DNA of 64,000 bases from Mercurialis annua (lineage: Eukaryota; Streptophyta; Magnoliopsida; Malpighiales; Euphorbiaceae): contig NC_065570.1 of NCBI RefSeq assembly GCF_937616625.2, positions 17,818,046 through 17,882,045 on the forward strand, read 5' to 3'. The position numbers and the translations under genes were made by a program. This document shows positions 1 to 10,371 of this stretch, one piece after another; within the stretch, counting starts at the first letter, position 1; every line of letters begins with the position of its first letter. The notes under the pieces were generated by a model. The model was not told the origin of the DNA and searched no databases. It saw only the letters and a list, made by a program, of their open reading frames with translations.

Positions 1-1431
1 GAAGTTCCAGTTTTCAAACTGACAAAAGCCCAAAGGAGTTATGGCCCTTTCGTCAACCTCTTTATGGGCGAAGAGCATTACAAGCCGGACACTCGAGAGC
101 ATATCGCCTTCCTTGCGTTTTTCATAGCTAAATACGTCCTCTGCACTCCGTCATTCAGGGTCACCACTGATTGCTTCACTCTCGCCACTGTTCTCGCCGA
201 AGGTCGCAAGTGTAACCTTGGGGAATTTATGCTTGCTCATTTATATAGAAGCCTCAATGAGATCGCCCCGCATGGTGATAAAAGGGTTTTCCAATGCCCA
301 AGCGGTCCCCTCTGGGTTTTACAATTATGGCTCGCCCTTTACTTCCCAGAGCTCTTCGAAGTCGGTCCTCAAATAAAGGCCGAACTATGTGGTTGCCAGC
401 TCATCACCGCAGGAATTCACCTTCCTCATGTTCTGGATGTCCTGGAAGTTTTCAATAACTCCATAAGGGCTCCCGAGTTATTTTGCCCGATCTTGTCTCT
501 CAAGTATCCCCCTGCCTGGTTATTCCTCGCTTGGGACTGTGAAGACTCGGAGGCAGCGAGGACCGATCCACAACTCAAACGTGGCGGCCAATACTGGGGC
601 AGTTCTTTGAAATCTCGCAACTTAATCGCCGGTCTAGAATACAATCGTAGTAGTCTGGAGGCGTATTTCCCTAATTACGTCGCCCGTCAGTTCGGTTTTT
701 GCCAAGGAATCCCTTGTCCTTTATTGATCTCCGTCAATAATCGCGGGACCTACAGACCCTCTCTAGAAGATTACCCTGACCTTCAATTCATCTGTCGCCT
801 GAACAGGGCTTACCTTCCTCCTATCTCCGAAATCTCTCGCCCTTCTGTGTCTCCAACCCATACGCCTGAATACGAAAGCTGGTGGGCTTCGGTCACAGAG
901 TCCTATTTCAACCTCTTGCCAAAAGAAATCCTCAGTCTTCATAATTATTCTTTACCTCCTTTATCTCGGAACCCTACTCATGCCGATCTGTATCTTTTGC
1001 AGGCACCAAAACGATCCAAATTTGAAGGTAACCTCTTTCACCTTTATGAAATAGCTAAGTTTGAACGTTTCTATAAATTTAAGTATGACCCATTAGATCG
1101 CCCCGGTATGAACTTAAAAATGCAAAAACATAGGCGAGAGGCTAGATTGAAATATGATGAAAAAATGAAAAAAGTCTGGCGAGAACACTATGAGCCTAAG
1201 TACTCGTATGAATTTTATCTCTCCCATATTCGCCCTAAGTTCAAGTATAAAAGCCCACCAGTACCAAAAGTCAACATGTCTACTGTCGACCCAATTAAAT
1301 TTCCTAAGAAAAGGGCGAAAAACGTAAACCTGACATAACCAGTGAAGGTGTGACTTATACAGGCATCAGATGCCCTTCTGATGCCGAGGCGATAGCCGAA
1401 CTGGTCAAAATCGGTTATAGTAGAATACCAG
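1..1431 (+). pseudogene. Antisense ORF exon 1: plant mobile domain protein (partial)
   Basis: The frame is open from base 1 through an ATG at 64 to a stop at 1338, so the true start is left of the window. The protein carries the aminotransferase-like plant mobile domain (PMD) pattern: EHIAFLAFFIAKYVLC, then a segment with LGEFMLAHLYRSL, then WVLQLWLALYFPELF. PMD genes occur both as host genes and inside transposons. After about base 1310 the coding pattern moves to the next frame, in an A-rich stretch, and continues to a consensus donor at 1431/1432 (CCAG/GTAATC). I therefore infer a one-base-type frameshift in an otherwise spliced gene. It runs opposite to the host retrotransposon, as antisense ORFs of Tat elements do. 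Function of the protein is unknown. Confidence 0.72.
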
Positions 1432-1496
1432 GTAATCTCATTGAGTCATTTTGATAACTTGTTCAAAACCGTTGCTCTAACTATGTTCTCTTTCAG

Positions 1497-1909
1497 TGGG
1501 CGTCCCGAGGTGGAACAAGGGCAATGTCTTTGACACCGATGGCGAGGAGAACACAGAAACGAGGAAGGCAAGAGAAAAACGCCCTGCCAGTAAGAAGCCA
1601 TCTAAGAAAGAACCCAAGGCGAAGAAGGCGAAGAAAGAGACATCTGGGTCTCGGATGTTCGACCCATCCCCCAACGAAGTTCCCCCTGCGCAACCCTCTA
1701 GCGCGCATTCATCATCGCGGGGCGATACTGAGACTGCGGACGAACAGACTGGCGATGAGGGTCGTTCGGCTCTTCCATCGCCTTCGAACAAAACTGATGA
1801 GACTTCTACTGTCTCTCAAATGCTGACCTTTTCGCCGCTGCCTCCACTACTATCGCCTCTGAGCTCTTCGCTGGCTAATCTTCCGACGCGCCTTGCTGCC
1901 AAAACTAAG
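1497..1909 (+). pseudogene. Antisense ORF exon 2: basic and Ser/Pro-rich linker
   Basis: The stretch begins after a good acceptor (TTCTCTTTCAG, ending 1496) and ends at a donor (ACTAAG/GTACCC, 1909/1910). The frame joins exon 1 in phase. The peptide starts VGVPRWNKGNVF, followed by a strongly basic run of Lys/Arg with Ala and Pro (about residues 25-55), which resembles a nuclear localisation signal. A Ser/Thr/Glu-rich, probably disordered part follows. No catalytic domain is visible. The exon reading explains why the local open frame runs on into the intron and stops at 1942. Splicing is inferred from consensus sites only. Confidence 0.6.
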
Positions 1910-1983
1910 GTACCCCTGTTTTGCTTTGCATCGCCTTTATAGTAGTCTGGCAGCTGATATTTTACTGTGGAAAAACTTGGCAG

Positions 1984-2684
1984 ATACCAGTCGAGACCTC
2001 GGATCATGAAGACATTGCGGCAAAGGCAGCAGCTTCCTGAATTCGGATAGCGAGGACGAGGAATCGCTGACACCTGAGGGCGAATCTTTGATAGAAGTTT
2101 CCAGCGGCCCTTCTGAAAACTGGGGCGATCATCTGGACGTAGTCGCTGAACTGAAAACTCAAGGTACCTCCATTTTCAAATCGCAGAAAGACTTTGAGAG
2201 GCTGAAAAAATCATCTACTGCCCTGGCTGATGCTCCCGCCGAAATTCTAAGCGAGAAGGCTCGTGGTTCCATGGCCAAACTATCTGCCTCACTTCCCGCC
2301 TTCCAGAAGATTTATGATGAATCAATGGCGATTCAATCCGAGCACAACGAGCTAACACTTCAGGAAGCAAAGGCGAGAGAAAGGTTGGAAGAGCTAAATG
2401 TGACTGTGAAGTCGGCAGTTTCTTCTCTCAACACTCGCCGGGACCGTACCAAAGAGCTTAGTGAGAAAATCGCTGCCATGAAACTCGAGCTCGAGGCAGA
2501 AGAAAAAGGTATCGGCGAGCTAGAAACTTCGATGGACAAGGATTTACTCGAGGGTGTTGATGTCAAGAAGAACCGAAACCATCTGAAGCAACGCCTTACA
2601 AAAATGAAGCCCAAAGTGGAAGAAGCCTGCAAATCTTTCAGCACCGTTCGCAGCGAAATTGGCGACAATTTCAGCCATTTTTAG
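1984..2684 (+). pseudogene. Antisense ORF exon 3: acidic segment and coiled coil
   Basis: The acceptor is taken at TTGGCAG (ending 1983), which continues the exon 2 frame in phase. An acidic stretch follows, but the frame is lost near 2038 (a stop at 2036-2038) and resumes in the next frame with SDSEDEESLTPEGES, so one base seems to be missing. From about 2150 to 2660 the protein is a long Lys/Glu/Leu-rich helix with repeated heptad-like spacing (for example LTLQEAKARERLEEL and LELEAEEKGIGEL), that is, a predicted coiled coil. It ends at a TAG at 2682-2684. PMD followed by a coiled coil is a usual architecture for Tat antisense genes. The role may be oligomerisation or partner binding; this is inference. 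Confidence 0.6.
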
Positions 2685-3083
2685 GCATTTTCGCCCAGAA
2701 AAATGTTTTGTATTTTGCCCTATTAATGTTCAGAATTTTAGTACTTTTTGATCGGCTTGGGGCCGTATCTGTTTGATTGACGTTTTTAATGCCATTCGGC
2801 CAGAGAGCCGAAAATTTTATCATCATTCACAAATCGCATAATTTTAACGTCTGATTATTCTCATATTATTGGTCTGTAGTTGGTTCGATACGAAATAATG
2901 TTATTTTATTAAAAACCAATTACAGATGTTGAGAAAAACGGAGGGCCCGTTGAAAAAACTCAACTAACGTCAACCGCCGAAACTTAATTGGTACCACCAA
3001 ATGATCGGCGTTTACATCATGTCGCCGAGCATTCCATGGCTTTTACCGTTTCAGGATGCTCGGCATAAGTTCTTTGGTCGTAA
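2685..3083. other. Non-coding spacer between convergent antisense gene and pol
   Basis: About 400 bases lie between the stop of the plus-strand antisense gene and the stop of the minus-strand integrase. The two genes converge here. The sequence is AT-rich at 2690-2930 and then G+C-richer. I see no gene; it probably holds the 3' ends of both transcripts. Confidence 0.5.
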
Positions 3084-6000
3084 TTACTCCTCGTTGGCTC
3101 CAAACAGTCGTCGGTCAACGTTCTCCCAACAACTAGGGACGTAATATTTTAGGAACTGACCGTTGATCGCCTTGTCGTGCTCTTCTTCATCAATGTTTGC
3201 TAGCAAGTAAGCACCGCCGGTTAACTTGTTGACCACGATAAAGGGGCCTTCCCAATTCGGGCTCCATTTGCCGAGCCGATTATCTTTATGGCCAATAGGC
3301 AAAACTGCCTTCCATACTATATCGCCCACCGTAAATGTTTTCCGTTTTACCCGTTTGTTGTAAGCCCTTTCGACCCTTCTTTTCTGAGCTTCAAGGTGAT
3401 CTAACGCCGTCAATCGTTCTTCGTCAAGGTCTAAAGCGTCTATCACCATTTTATCAAAGTAGTCGTCCTTGGATTATTCGTTCTGGTATCTGCGGCGAGT
3501 AGACGTGACATTCAGTTCCATTGGCAACATCGCATCATAACCATACACCAATCTGAAAGGCGAAGTCCCGGTGGCTGACTTCTGACTGGTTCTATTCGAC
3601 CAAACTGCTTCTGATAAGAGCACATGCCATTGTCTCGGGTTTTCTTCAATCATCTTTTGAACTATAAGCTTGATAGCTTTGTTCGTGGCTTCGGCTTGTC
3701 TGTTGGCTTGGGCGTAGTATGGCGTTGAATGTATCATTTTTATCTTCATTTGAGAAGCCCACCAAACTATATCGCCTCCCGTAAACATCGTCCCTTGATC
3801 AGTGGTTATAGATTCGGGCAACCCGTGTCGGTGGACGATGTATTCTTTGAAAAACTTGATTACAGCTTCTTGCGTCGGCGATTTCAAGGGCTTAGCTTCG
3901 ACCCATTTGGTAAAATAGCAAGTGGCGATAATTACAAAAGTGTGACCGTCTGACGAGCCAAGGTATATCTTCCCTATTAGGTCGACTCCCCATCCTCTGA
4001 ATGGCCATGGCTTGATGATGGAGTGCAGGTCTTCGGCCGGGACGTGCTGTATCGGGCCGAATCTCTGACAGGCTTCGCAACCTTTGGCATATCTTATGCA
4101 GTCCTGTTCCATTTTCGGCCAATAAAAGCCGTATTTATGGATCAGCCACCTCATTTTGGGGCCCGCCTGGTGAGCGCCCGCTATCCCTTCGTGCACCTCG
4201 ACCATTGCAAGCATCGCTTCTTTTGGACCGATACACCTGAAGAGTAGCCCTTCAAAGCCCTTCTTATATAGTTCGCCGGCTAACACAACGTAATTTAGGG
4301 CCAAAGTTCTCAACCTTCTATTCGTGGGATCCGGCTCTTCGAACCATTTCAGGAGCTCGACCCTCCAATCTTGGGTGACATCCAGCTGGTAAACCGAGAA
4401 TTGTTTCTCGTCGACAGTGATGCCCCCGGTATGGAGATTCGGCGTCTCCCTCTCTATAACGTCGAACTGGAGGTTTACCTTGTACCCACTACCATGCTGA
4501 GCTAGGTCGTTTGCAACGCTGTTATCGGCCCTCTCTGTGTATTCTATCCTCGTATCCTGAAAGCCTTCGATCAGGTGCTTTGCCTTGTTGCAATATCTTA
4601 TCAACAACTCGAACTCGCATTTGAACTCTCCTGTCACTGGTTTAATGACTAACAACGAATCGCCTCTGACGTTGATCGCTCTTGCCCCCAGTTCGGCCAG
4701 GATCTCAAGGCCGAAAATTAGGGCTTCGTATTCTGCCTGATTGTTGGTACACTCGAATTGGAGTTTGAATGATAGCTGGTACAATGCACCTAAGGGTGAG
4801 ATAATATGCACTCCGGCGCCTGCCCCCTGGCCAGTCCTGGATCCATCGAACCACATCTCCCATACAGCTATGTCGCAACAACTGATTGTTTTCTCCGTGA
4901 GGGTAATGCCAGGATGATCGGCTAAGAAATCAGCTAGTACCTGTCCTTTGACCGCCCTCTGGGGGACATATACCAATGTAAATTCGGACATCGCAATCGC
5001 CCATTTCCCAATCCGATTTCTTAAGTATGGTTTCGATAGAACATACTTAATGATATCGGTCTGGGATAGTATGTATACCACTACCGGCAGCATATAGTAT
5101 CGCAGCTTGCAGCATGTAAAGTATAGGCACAGACACATTTTTTCTATGTCGGTATAGCGAATCTCTGTGTTCGTCAGTCCTCGGCTCAGATAGTAGATTG
5201 CCCTTTCGACCCCATCGTCCTCTTGGGCGAGCATACATCCTAGGGATTCGTGTGCAGCCGATAGATACAACAACAATGGCTTATTCGGCTTTGGAGGGGT
5301 CATAACCGGAGGTTTTGCCAAGTAACCTTTTAAATCGTCAAACACCCCCTGTTGCTCGTCCGTCCATATCCATTCATCGGTCTCTTTTCCTCTTAGCAAA
5401 ACACTCCAGCTGCGAAGTCGGCCTGCTGTGTTTGCTATGAATCTCCTGAGGAAATTGATTTGACCGATGAGCCTCTGGAGCTGCTTCTTGGTTTTGGGTG
5501 GTTCAACATTGATGATCGCCTTGACTTTGTTCTTGTCTATTTCTACTCCCCGCTGGTGAACCAAAAAACCCAAGAAGTACCCAGCCGAAACACCGAATGC
5601 GCATTTCAGACGATTCATCTTCAACCCATTACGTCGTATACGTTCGAAACCTTTCCGAAGGTCGGCCAGATGGACTTCGCTGGTATTTGATTTAATCACG
5701 ACGTCGTCTATGTAAACTTCAAGGCAGTCGAGGCCTCTAAACATTTTGTTCATCGCTCTCTGATATGTTGCCCCCGCGTTTTTCAAGCCGAAAGGCATCA
5801 CGACCCATTCGTACGCTCCAATCGGCCCGGGGCATCGGAAGGCTGTTTTAGAGATGTCCTCTTTGCTGATTGGTACTTGGTTGTACCCAGAGTGTGCGTC
5901 TAGGAAACTGAGTATCGTGTGCCTTGCTGCCCTGTCTATTAGCATATCGGCCACTGGCATCGGGTATTCGTCTTTAGGTGTGGCCAGGTTGAGGTTTCGA

Positions 6001-6554
6001 AAATCCACGCATACTCTTAGATTTCCGTTTTTCTTCATCACTGGTACAATGTTAGAGAGACATTCGGTGTACTGAGCTTCCCGAATAAACTTAGCATCTT
6101 CCAGCCACTTAATTCCGTCCTGGATGAGGGTATCCACTTCCCTGGACATTCGCCGGGGAGGTTGCCGAAATGGCCGAAACCCACTTTTCAATGGAAGCTT
6201 ATGCTCGGCGATATCAGGATCAAGACCCGGCATCTCATCATACGACAAGGCAAAACAATCGCGAAACTCAATGAGTAAAGCGATCAGCTGTTCTCTGAAT
6301 CCCTCGTCTAGTCCTGCGTTGACATATATAGGCTTAGGCGACTCATTTGTTCCCAAATTCACTTCGAGGAGGTCGTCTAGTACTTGAGCGGGATCATCTT
6401 CCAGTTTCCCTGTTGCCAATTGTATGTCCCCGACTCTAAGCGATCCTGTTGGGTCTTGATCTTGGTCCTCGTAGATGCATTCGGCCGATGAAATATCATA
6501 CAGCGAGGCTAACTGCCTAATCTTCTCCCTCAATTCCTTATGTCGTGATATCAT
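3084..6554 (-). pseudogene. Tat pol: reverse transcriptase, dual RNase H, integrase
   Basis: A 1026-residue open frame (6554-3474) is followed in the same frame, after one stop, by the integrase C-terminus (to 3084). Visible in order: reverse transcriptase (about residues 110-340, Asp219 in FLDAHSGYN and YIDD at 281-284); a first RNase H (about 425-545) without the usual catalytic Asp motif; a second RNase H (about 565-690) with Asp570 in WFDGS, Glu608 in NNQAEYE and Asp632 in GDS; integrase zinc finger His788, His795, Cys826, Cys829; and a DD35E core with Asp858, Asp919 (TTDQG) and Glu955. The C-terminal part ends with a GDIVWKAVLP-like GPF/GPY-type region. The stop at 3474 would remove that last part. 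The catalytic residues of RT, second RNase H and integrase look intact. Confidence 0.9.
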
Positions 6555-7292
6555 TGTGAACTTTTGAGGATGGTAGATCGGCCTTTGCCCCCAAGGGTCA
6601 CTGATACTGGCCGATCTGAATTAACAAGTAGGCGAGGAACGCTTGTTTCCCCTTTTGAACTAAGGGATTGTATGTTGCGCACTTCCTCGTCATATAAACG
6701 TGCTTCGAGCACGTTATGATCTTCGCCGAAGGGGTTGGGATCGCCTTGCACGACTTCGGCCCCGCCGTCATCTCGCCATATGAAGAGCATCTGATGCATG
6801 GTCGACAGTATACACATGTTGGAGTGTATCCAATCTCGGCCGAGTAAGATGTTGTAGTTGCTCCGGGCATTGACCACAAAAAATCCTTCTTCGGTTTCTA
6901 CTCGCCCGACCTTGATTCGGAGGGTGATGTACCCCTCGGCCGGCGTTTCGCCTCCTGCGAAATCAGTCATGTAAACATCAGTCGGGTCAAGCTGATCTCG
7001 CGTTATGCCTAGTTTTTTTAAGCATTTTTGCCGGTAGTATGTTAACACCAGCCCCGTTATCGATAAGGACCTTGTTGATTGACACCCCGTTCAAATCGGC
7101 CTTGATGTAAAGTGGCCGAATGTGCCTTGTCATCCTCGTTGGGGGTTTACTAAGTGATACCACTGCCGTGTTGTCGGCGCTGTCTCCTTCCGGAATGATC
7201 ACATCGCCTTCCAACGTTGCCTTTTGTCTAGGCTTGCTTCTGTAAGAATCAGGGAGTGTGACCACCTTCACTCCGTATTCGTCCCTTACCAC
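6551..7292 (-). pseudogene. Tat aspartic protease region, frameshifted
   Basis: The frame from 7292 carries a retropepsin-like active site, VLIDNGAGVNILP, where plant gypsy elements usually have D-S/T/N-G-A/S. About 20 residues later the homology passes into the frame of 7048-6551 (KKLGITRDQLDPTDVY, then GYITLRIKVG and NYNILLGRDWIH, the typical protease C-terminal half). It then returns to the original frame just before the reverse transcriptase, with a 4-base overlap at 6551-6554. Two compensating indels fit this better than programmed frameshifting, since both switches fall inside or beside the conserved protein. The product would cleave the Gag-Pol polyprotein. Confidence 0.75.
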
Positions 7293-7298
7293 CGGGAC

Positions 7299-7868
7299 CT
7301 AAGCTTTTAGCACTCCCTTCTTATGCGAAACAATGACCTCGCGGTCTTTAGGCAATCTCGCCTTCAACTGGCCATCCTGGTGCGATACTAGTACGTCTTT
7401 GTAAGACGGTTTGTCGCTGGAATCTATTTCGCCCTTGTGAACCGTTTTCATATAGGTCGTGTCGGCCGGATTAGCTTCTCGTTTCTCACGCTTTGGCACC
7501 CATATTTTCCTGACTTTGGGGTTTCGCCGTTCAGGCGACTTGGTGTTCATATCGGCCTGGTTCCCGACTCCCAACCTCTCGACTATAGGTCTGTTTTCCC
7601 GCTCTTCTCGAGGAGCCAATTTCGCGTCATGATTCGCTCTTGACCCTTGTCTCAGCCTTTGCATTCGTCTCTTCTGGGTTTTCATCATACGAGGGGTCTC
7701 CTCCGTTGGCCGAAAAATCCTTTTGAATACGGTGGTGCTAGACCCCCGCTGTGGCTCATGTCTCTGCCACTGCTTCGTAGGCGATTTAGGTTTAAAGGTC
7801 TTGGGATGCTCCCTCATGTTCTCGCCTCCCTTGACCTTGAAACATGTACTGCATGATGGGCAAGTCAT
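7299..7868 (-). pseudogene. Tat gag-pol linker region
   Basis: This 189-residue stretch is in the same frame as gag upstream and the protease downstream, cut off by stops at 7902 and 7299. It is highly basic (many Arg/Lys, with Ser, Pro and Gln) and has no domain I recognise. A CPSCSTC motif lies at its start. In Tat elements this space between the Gag zinc-binding part and the protease is normally poorly conserved. It is treated as polyprotein remnant rather than a separate gene. Confidence 0.55.
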
Positions 7869-7901
7869 ATCTGCAGTGGGCGAGCTGTGGCGCTTCCTCT
7901 T

Positions 7902-9305
7902 CTATTGCGGAGGTCGTACTTTCTCTCCTCGCCATTTTAAGCCATCTGTCTCCACTCTGGGCTTTGGCCTTCTAGGATTCCACTTGCTCCGTATTTGCCC
8001 TTGTTCCAGGAAACTATCAAAGTGAGGCCGAACAGTATTGATAGAAACGTACTTTACCTCGGCCTCTTTCTTCGTCGGAAACAAAAGTTTCCCCTCGTTG
8101 ATTGCCTTCTGGATTACGTTTCTGAAATTTACACAATTGTTCGTGCTGTGCCTCCAGGAATTGTGGTACTTGCAATAATCCTTGCCGACCAGCTCCTCTG
8201 ACGTCGGGATTACATGACCCTCGCTTAGGGCGATCTGCCCATCCTTTAACAAGGCATCGAATATGTCGTCGGCTTTGGTTAGGTCGAACGAATACTCCTT
8301 CTGTACCACCGCAGTCTTATTTTTCTTAACAAAACCAGGCTTTCGCAAGGCCGAACATTCCAGGGGCTTCGTTCCCAAAAATTCGGCCATGTTGACTTCA
8401 TCTTCGGAACCACTATCCTCGCTGTCAGACACCACGGCCACGTCTAGCTGGTCTTTGTAGTAGGTTCCCTTAGATGCGCCTCTCCTCTGCTCCTTTTCTT
8501 GGAGGAGTCTTTCGTAGCTCGTCACCATGTTCGTTAGCTCGAACAAGTCGCGAAACCTATGGCGCTCGAAGTGCTCCCTCATGGAAAAACTCATACCTCT
8601 TACCACCATCGGTAAGCAATCGGCCTCGGACATTTTGGTGGAGCACCTAGTCCTGAGGTTCCTGAATCGGCCGATGTACTTTTCTGCTGATTCACTTGGT
8701 AGCTGCGAGATTCGGGCGAGGTCGGCCAGAGTGACATCAGGTGGTGCCCTGTAAAATTCCTCATGGAAGAGGATTTCGAGGTCCTTCCACGTGTCCACCG
8801 AATTCGGCGACAGTCTAGAGTACCATGTAAATGCCATTTTTGTCAAAGAGCTGGCGAACAGCCGGAGCTTCCAGAAATCGTGAGCAGCCGCTTCGCCACA
8901 TTGGGCCGAGAACCGGACGACATGTTCAACCGTCGATTGCCCCTTCTCCTCGCCTGAAAATAGACTGAACTCTGGCACTTTGTAACCCCTTGGGAAAGGG
9001 TATAACTTGTCGATCCAGTCTGGATATGGCTTTATGTACGATGGGCGAGGCATAGATCTCAAGTCCACCCCGAGTCTTTCTAGCATGTCCACGAGTTGCC
9101 CTTGATTGTATACATTTGGATCGCCCCCTTCTATGAATGATCGTTCGCCCACGTTAGGCTCCTGGGTGTTGGCTCCAGTAGCTGCCCCTTGTGCTCTGAT
9201 TTCGCCTTGAAGGTTTGACGAGCTTGCCCCCGGGTGATCGGCCCTTCCTGCAAATTCGGCCTCGTTCCTCGTCAAGAGTTTGACTGAACCATATGTATAT
9301 CCCAT
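7902..9305 (-). pseudogene. Tat Gag (capsid and nucleocapsid)
   Basis: The 467-residue frame contains the plant gypsy Gag core (Retrotrans_gag type): FSGEEKGQSTVEHVVRFSAQ, then FASSLTKMAFTWYSRL, then LEILFHEEFYR and SAEKYIGRFRNLRTRC (about residues 115-240). A Cys/His cluster YCKYHNSWRHSTNNC lies near residues 375-390, the form of zinc knuckle found in Tat elements. Gag assembles the particle that packages element RNA in the cytoplasm. The frame is continuous upstream with 9342-9740 except for a single stop, so the ATG at 9305 is probably not the ancestral start. Confidence 0.82.
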
Positions 9306-9341
9306 CTTGTTGGGTTGCTGCGTGGTTTCGGCCGAACCACC

Positions 9342-9740
9342 TTAATGACCAAAACGGTTTGGTGTTTGGTTCTGTCCGGTCCGCCTGTAACCCTGATCGG
9401 CAGTTGATTGCCCGGAAAACAATCGCCCTAGGTTCTCCATTGCCTTGTTGAGGCCGTCCAAGTTCCCTTGGATCTGTCTTTGGACCGACGTTTGGTCGGC
9501 CATGATGTTCCTCATCACTTCGGACATTTGATGCATGGCCGAGAAATCGTCCTGTGCTATCTCGCCCCTCATGGCCGAGAAATCGTCCTGTGATAAAGAT
9601 GGGCGAGAAGGAGGAAGCTGACGTGAGTAATCTATCCCATCATCGGTCGCGTCGTCATTCTTGTCTTTAGGCAGGTTCCCCTCGGTATCCGTTGTATTCG
9701 GCACCTTGTTTGACTGGTTCACCTGTTTGTCTTTGGCCAT
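9342..9740 (-). pseudogene. Tat Gag N-terminal segment, split off by one stop
   Basis: The frame starts at an ATG at 9740, about 125 bases inside the primer-binding site, and ends at a TAA 36 bases before, and in frame with, the ATG at 9305. The peptide is hydrophilic. It contains a short internal repeat, QDDFSAMRGEIAQDDFSAM, corresponding to a tandem duplication of about 39 bases (around 9527-9592). Position and frame make it the natural N-terminus of Gag. The stop codon is one of several that kill the copy. Confidence 0.65.
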
Positions 9741-9862
9741 GGTTTCAGATCTGTCCGAATCAGATTCGTCTACTGCGTCACCCCCCCTTTAGCTGTTGCC
9801 GGCGTATAGACCGAGCGTGCCTGGAATCGTCCTTAAAGTCCGTTTTTGTGCTAATCATAAAC

Positions 9863-9883
9863 TGGTCCCCAGTGGAGTCGCCA
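9863..9883 (-). promoter_or_regulatory. Primer-binding site of Tat element
   Basis: The minus strand reads TGGCGACTCCACTGGGGACC from here, five bases inside the LTR end at 9889. Tat-type elements typically carry a TGGCG-starting site complementary to a tRNA 3' end. The exact tRNA was not checked. Confidence 0.7.
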
Positions 9884-9888
9884 AAAGA

Positions 9889-10371
9889 TGTTCGCTTGGA
9901 AATATTCCGGACTCGAATCTTTGAATTTATAATCGGGATCGGTTTGAGGTTTGATACTTTAACGAACCTATGTAGATATTCACAGGGCTTGTTTGGTTAA
10001 AAACACTTAACCACATGATTTAAAAGTAATAATCTGGGAGCTAAGAACTCAGGCGAGATTAATACCGAAAACTACTCCTAAATTAAAACAATCCGAAGAT
10101 TGCGAGATAAAAAGCACTGGGCTTGGTTTTTGATTAATTGATTTGTTGATATATGAATAATGAAGCTCTGAGCTATTTATAGCTTCTTATAATCAAAACT
10201 CCTAATTCTACTAGGACTAAAACTCTAAGAGAAAATCACTCCTAATGAGCTACAAATTCCTAATAAATAGAAAAGGAAATAATAATAAAAAAGGCTTTCT
10301 TTTGGGCCTGACGTCCTTGTAAGCCCACATGGAACTCCTGGTCCAGCAATCCTTTTGGGCCGGTGAAAACA
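9889..10371 (-). repeat. 5' LTR of Tat element
   Basis: On the minus strand the segment begins TGTTTTCACC and ends GCGAACA, with the primer-binding site following. The outer limit at 10371 is supported because the repeated DNA of the next region (also present near 11670) resumes at 10372. The second LTR is outside the window, so ends and length (483 bases) could not be confirmed by comparison. Confidence 0.6.
10174..10181 (-). promoter_or_regulatory. TATA box of Tat 5' LTR
   Basis: The minus strand reads GCTATAAATAGCTC around this site, in the middle of the LTR and upstream of gag, as expected for the U3 promoter. Confidence 0.55.

Larger units (their letters stand above)
1..10371 (-). mobile_element. 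Ty3/gypsy retrotransposon, Tat lineage (degenerate, 3' LTR outside window)
   Basis: On the minus strand the order is LTR, primer-binding site, gag, protease, reverse transcriptase, two RNase H domains, integrase, which is Ty3/gypsy order. Two RNase H domains in tandem, and an extra gene in antisense orientation between pol and the 3' LTR, are known hallmarks of the Tat lineage. The 5' LTR is at 9889-10371. The 3' LTR is not in the window, because the antisense gene is still open at base 1. The gag-pol frame is interrupted by in-frame stops near 9342, 7902, 7299 and 3474 and by a pair of frame changes between about 7015 and 6555, so this copy cannot make a full polyprotein. The coding part is richer in G+C than its surroundings. 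Confidence 0.88.

Noticed and set aside
1477..1791. 104-codon minus-strand frame
   Set aside because: It is the complement of a Lys-rich, low-complexity exon on the plus strand and has no protein features of its own.
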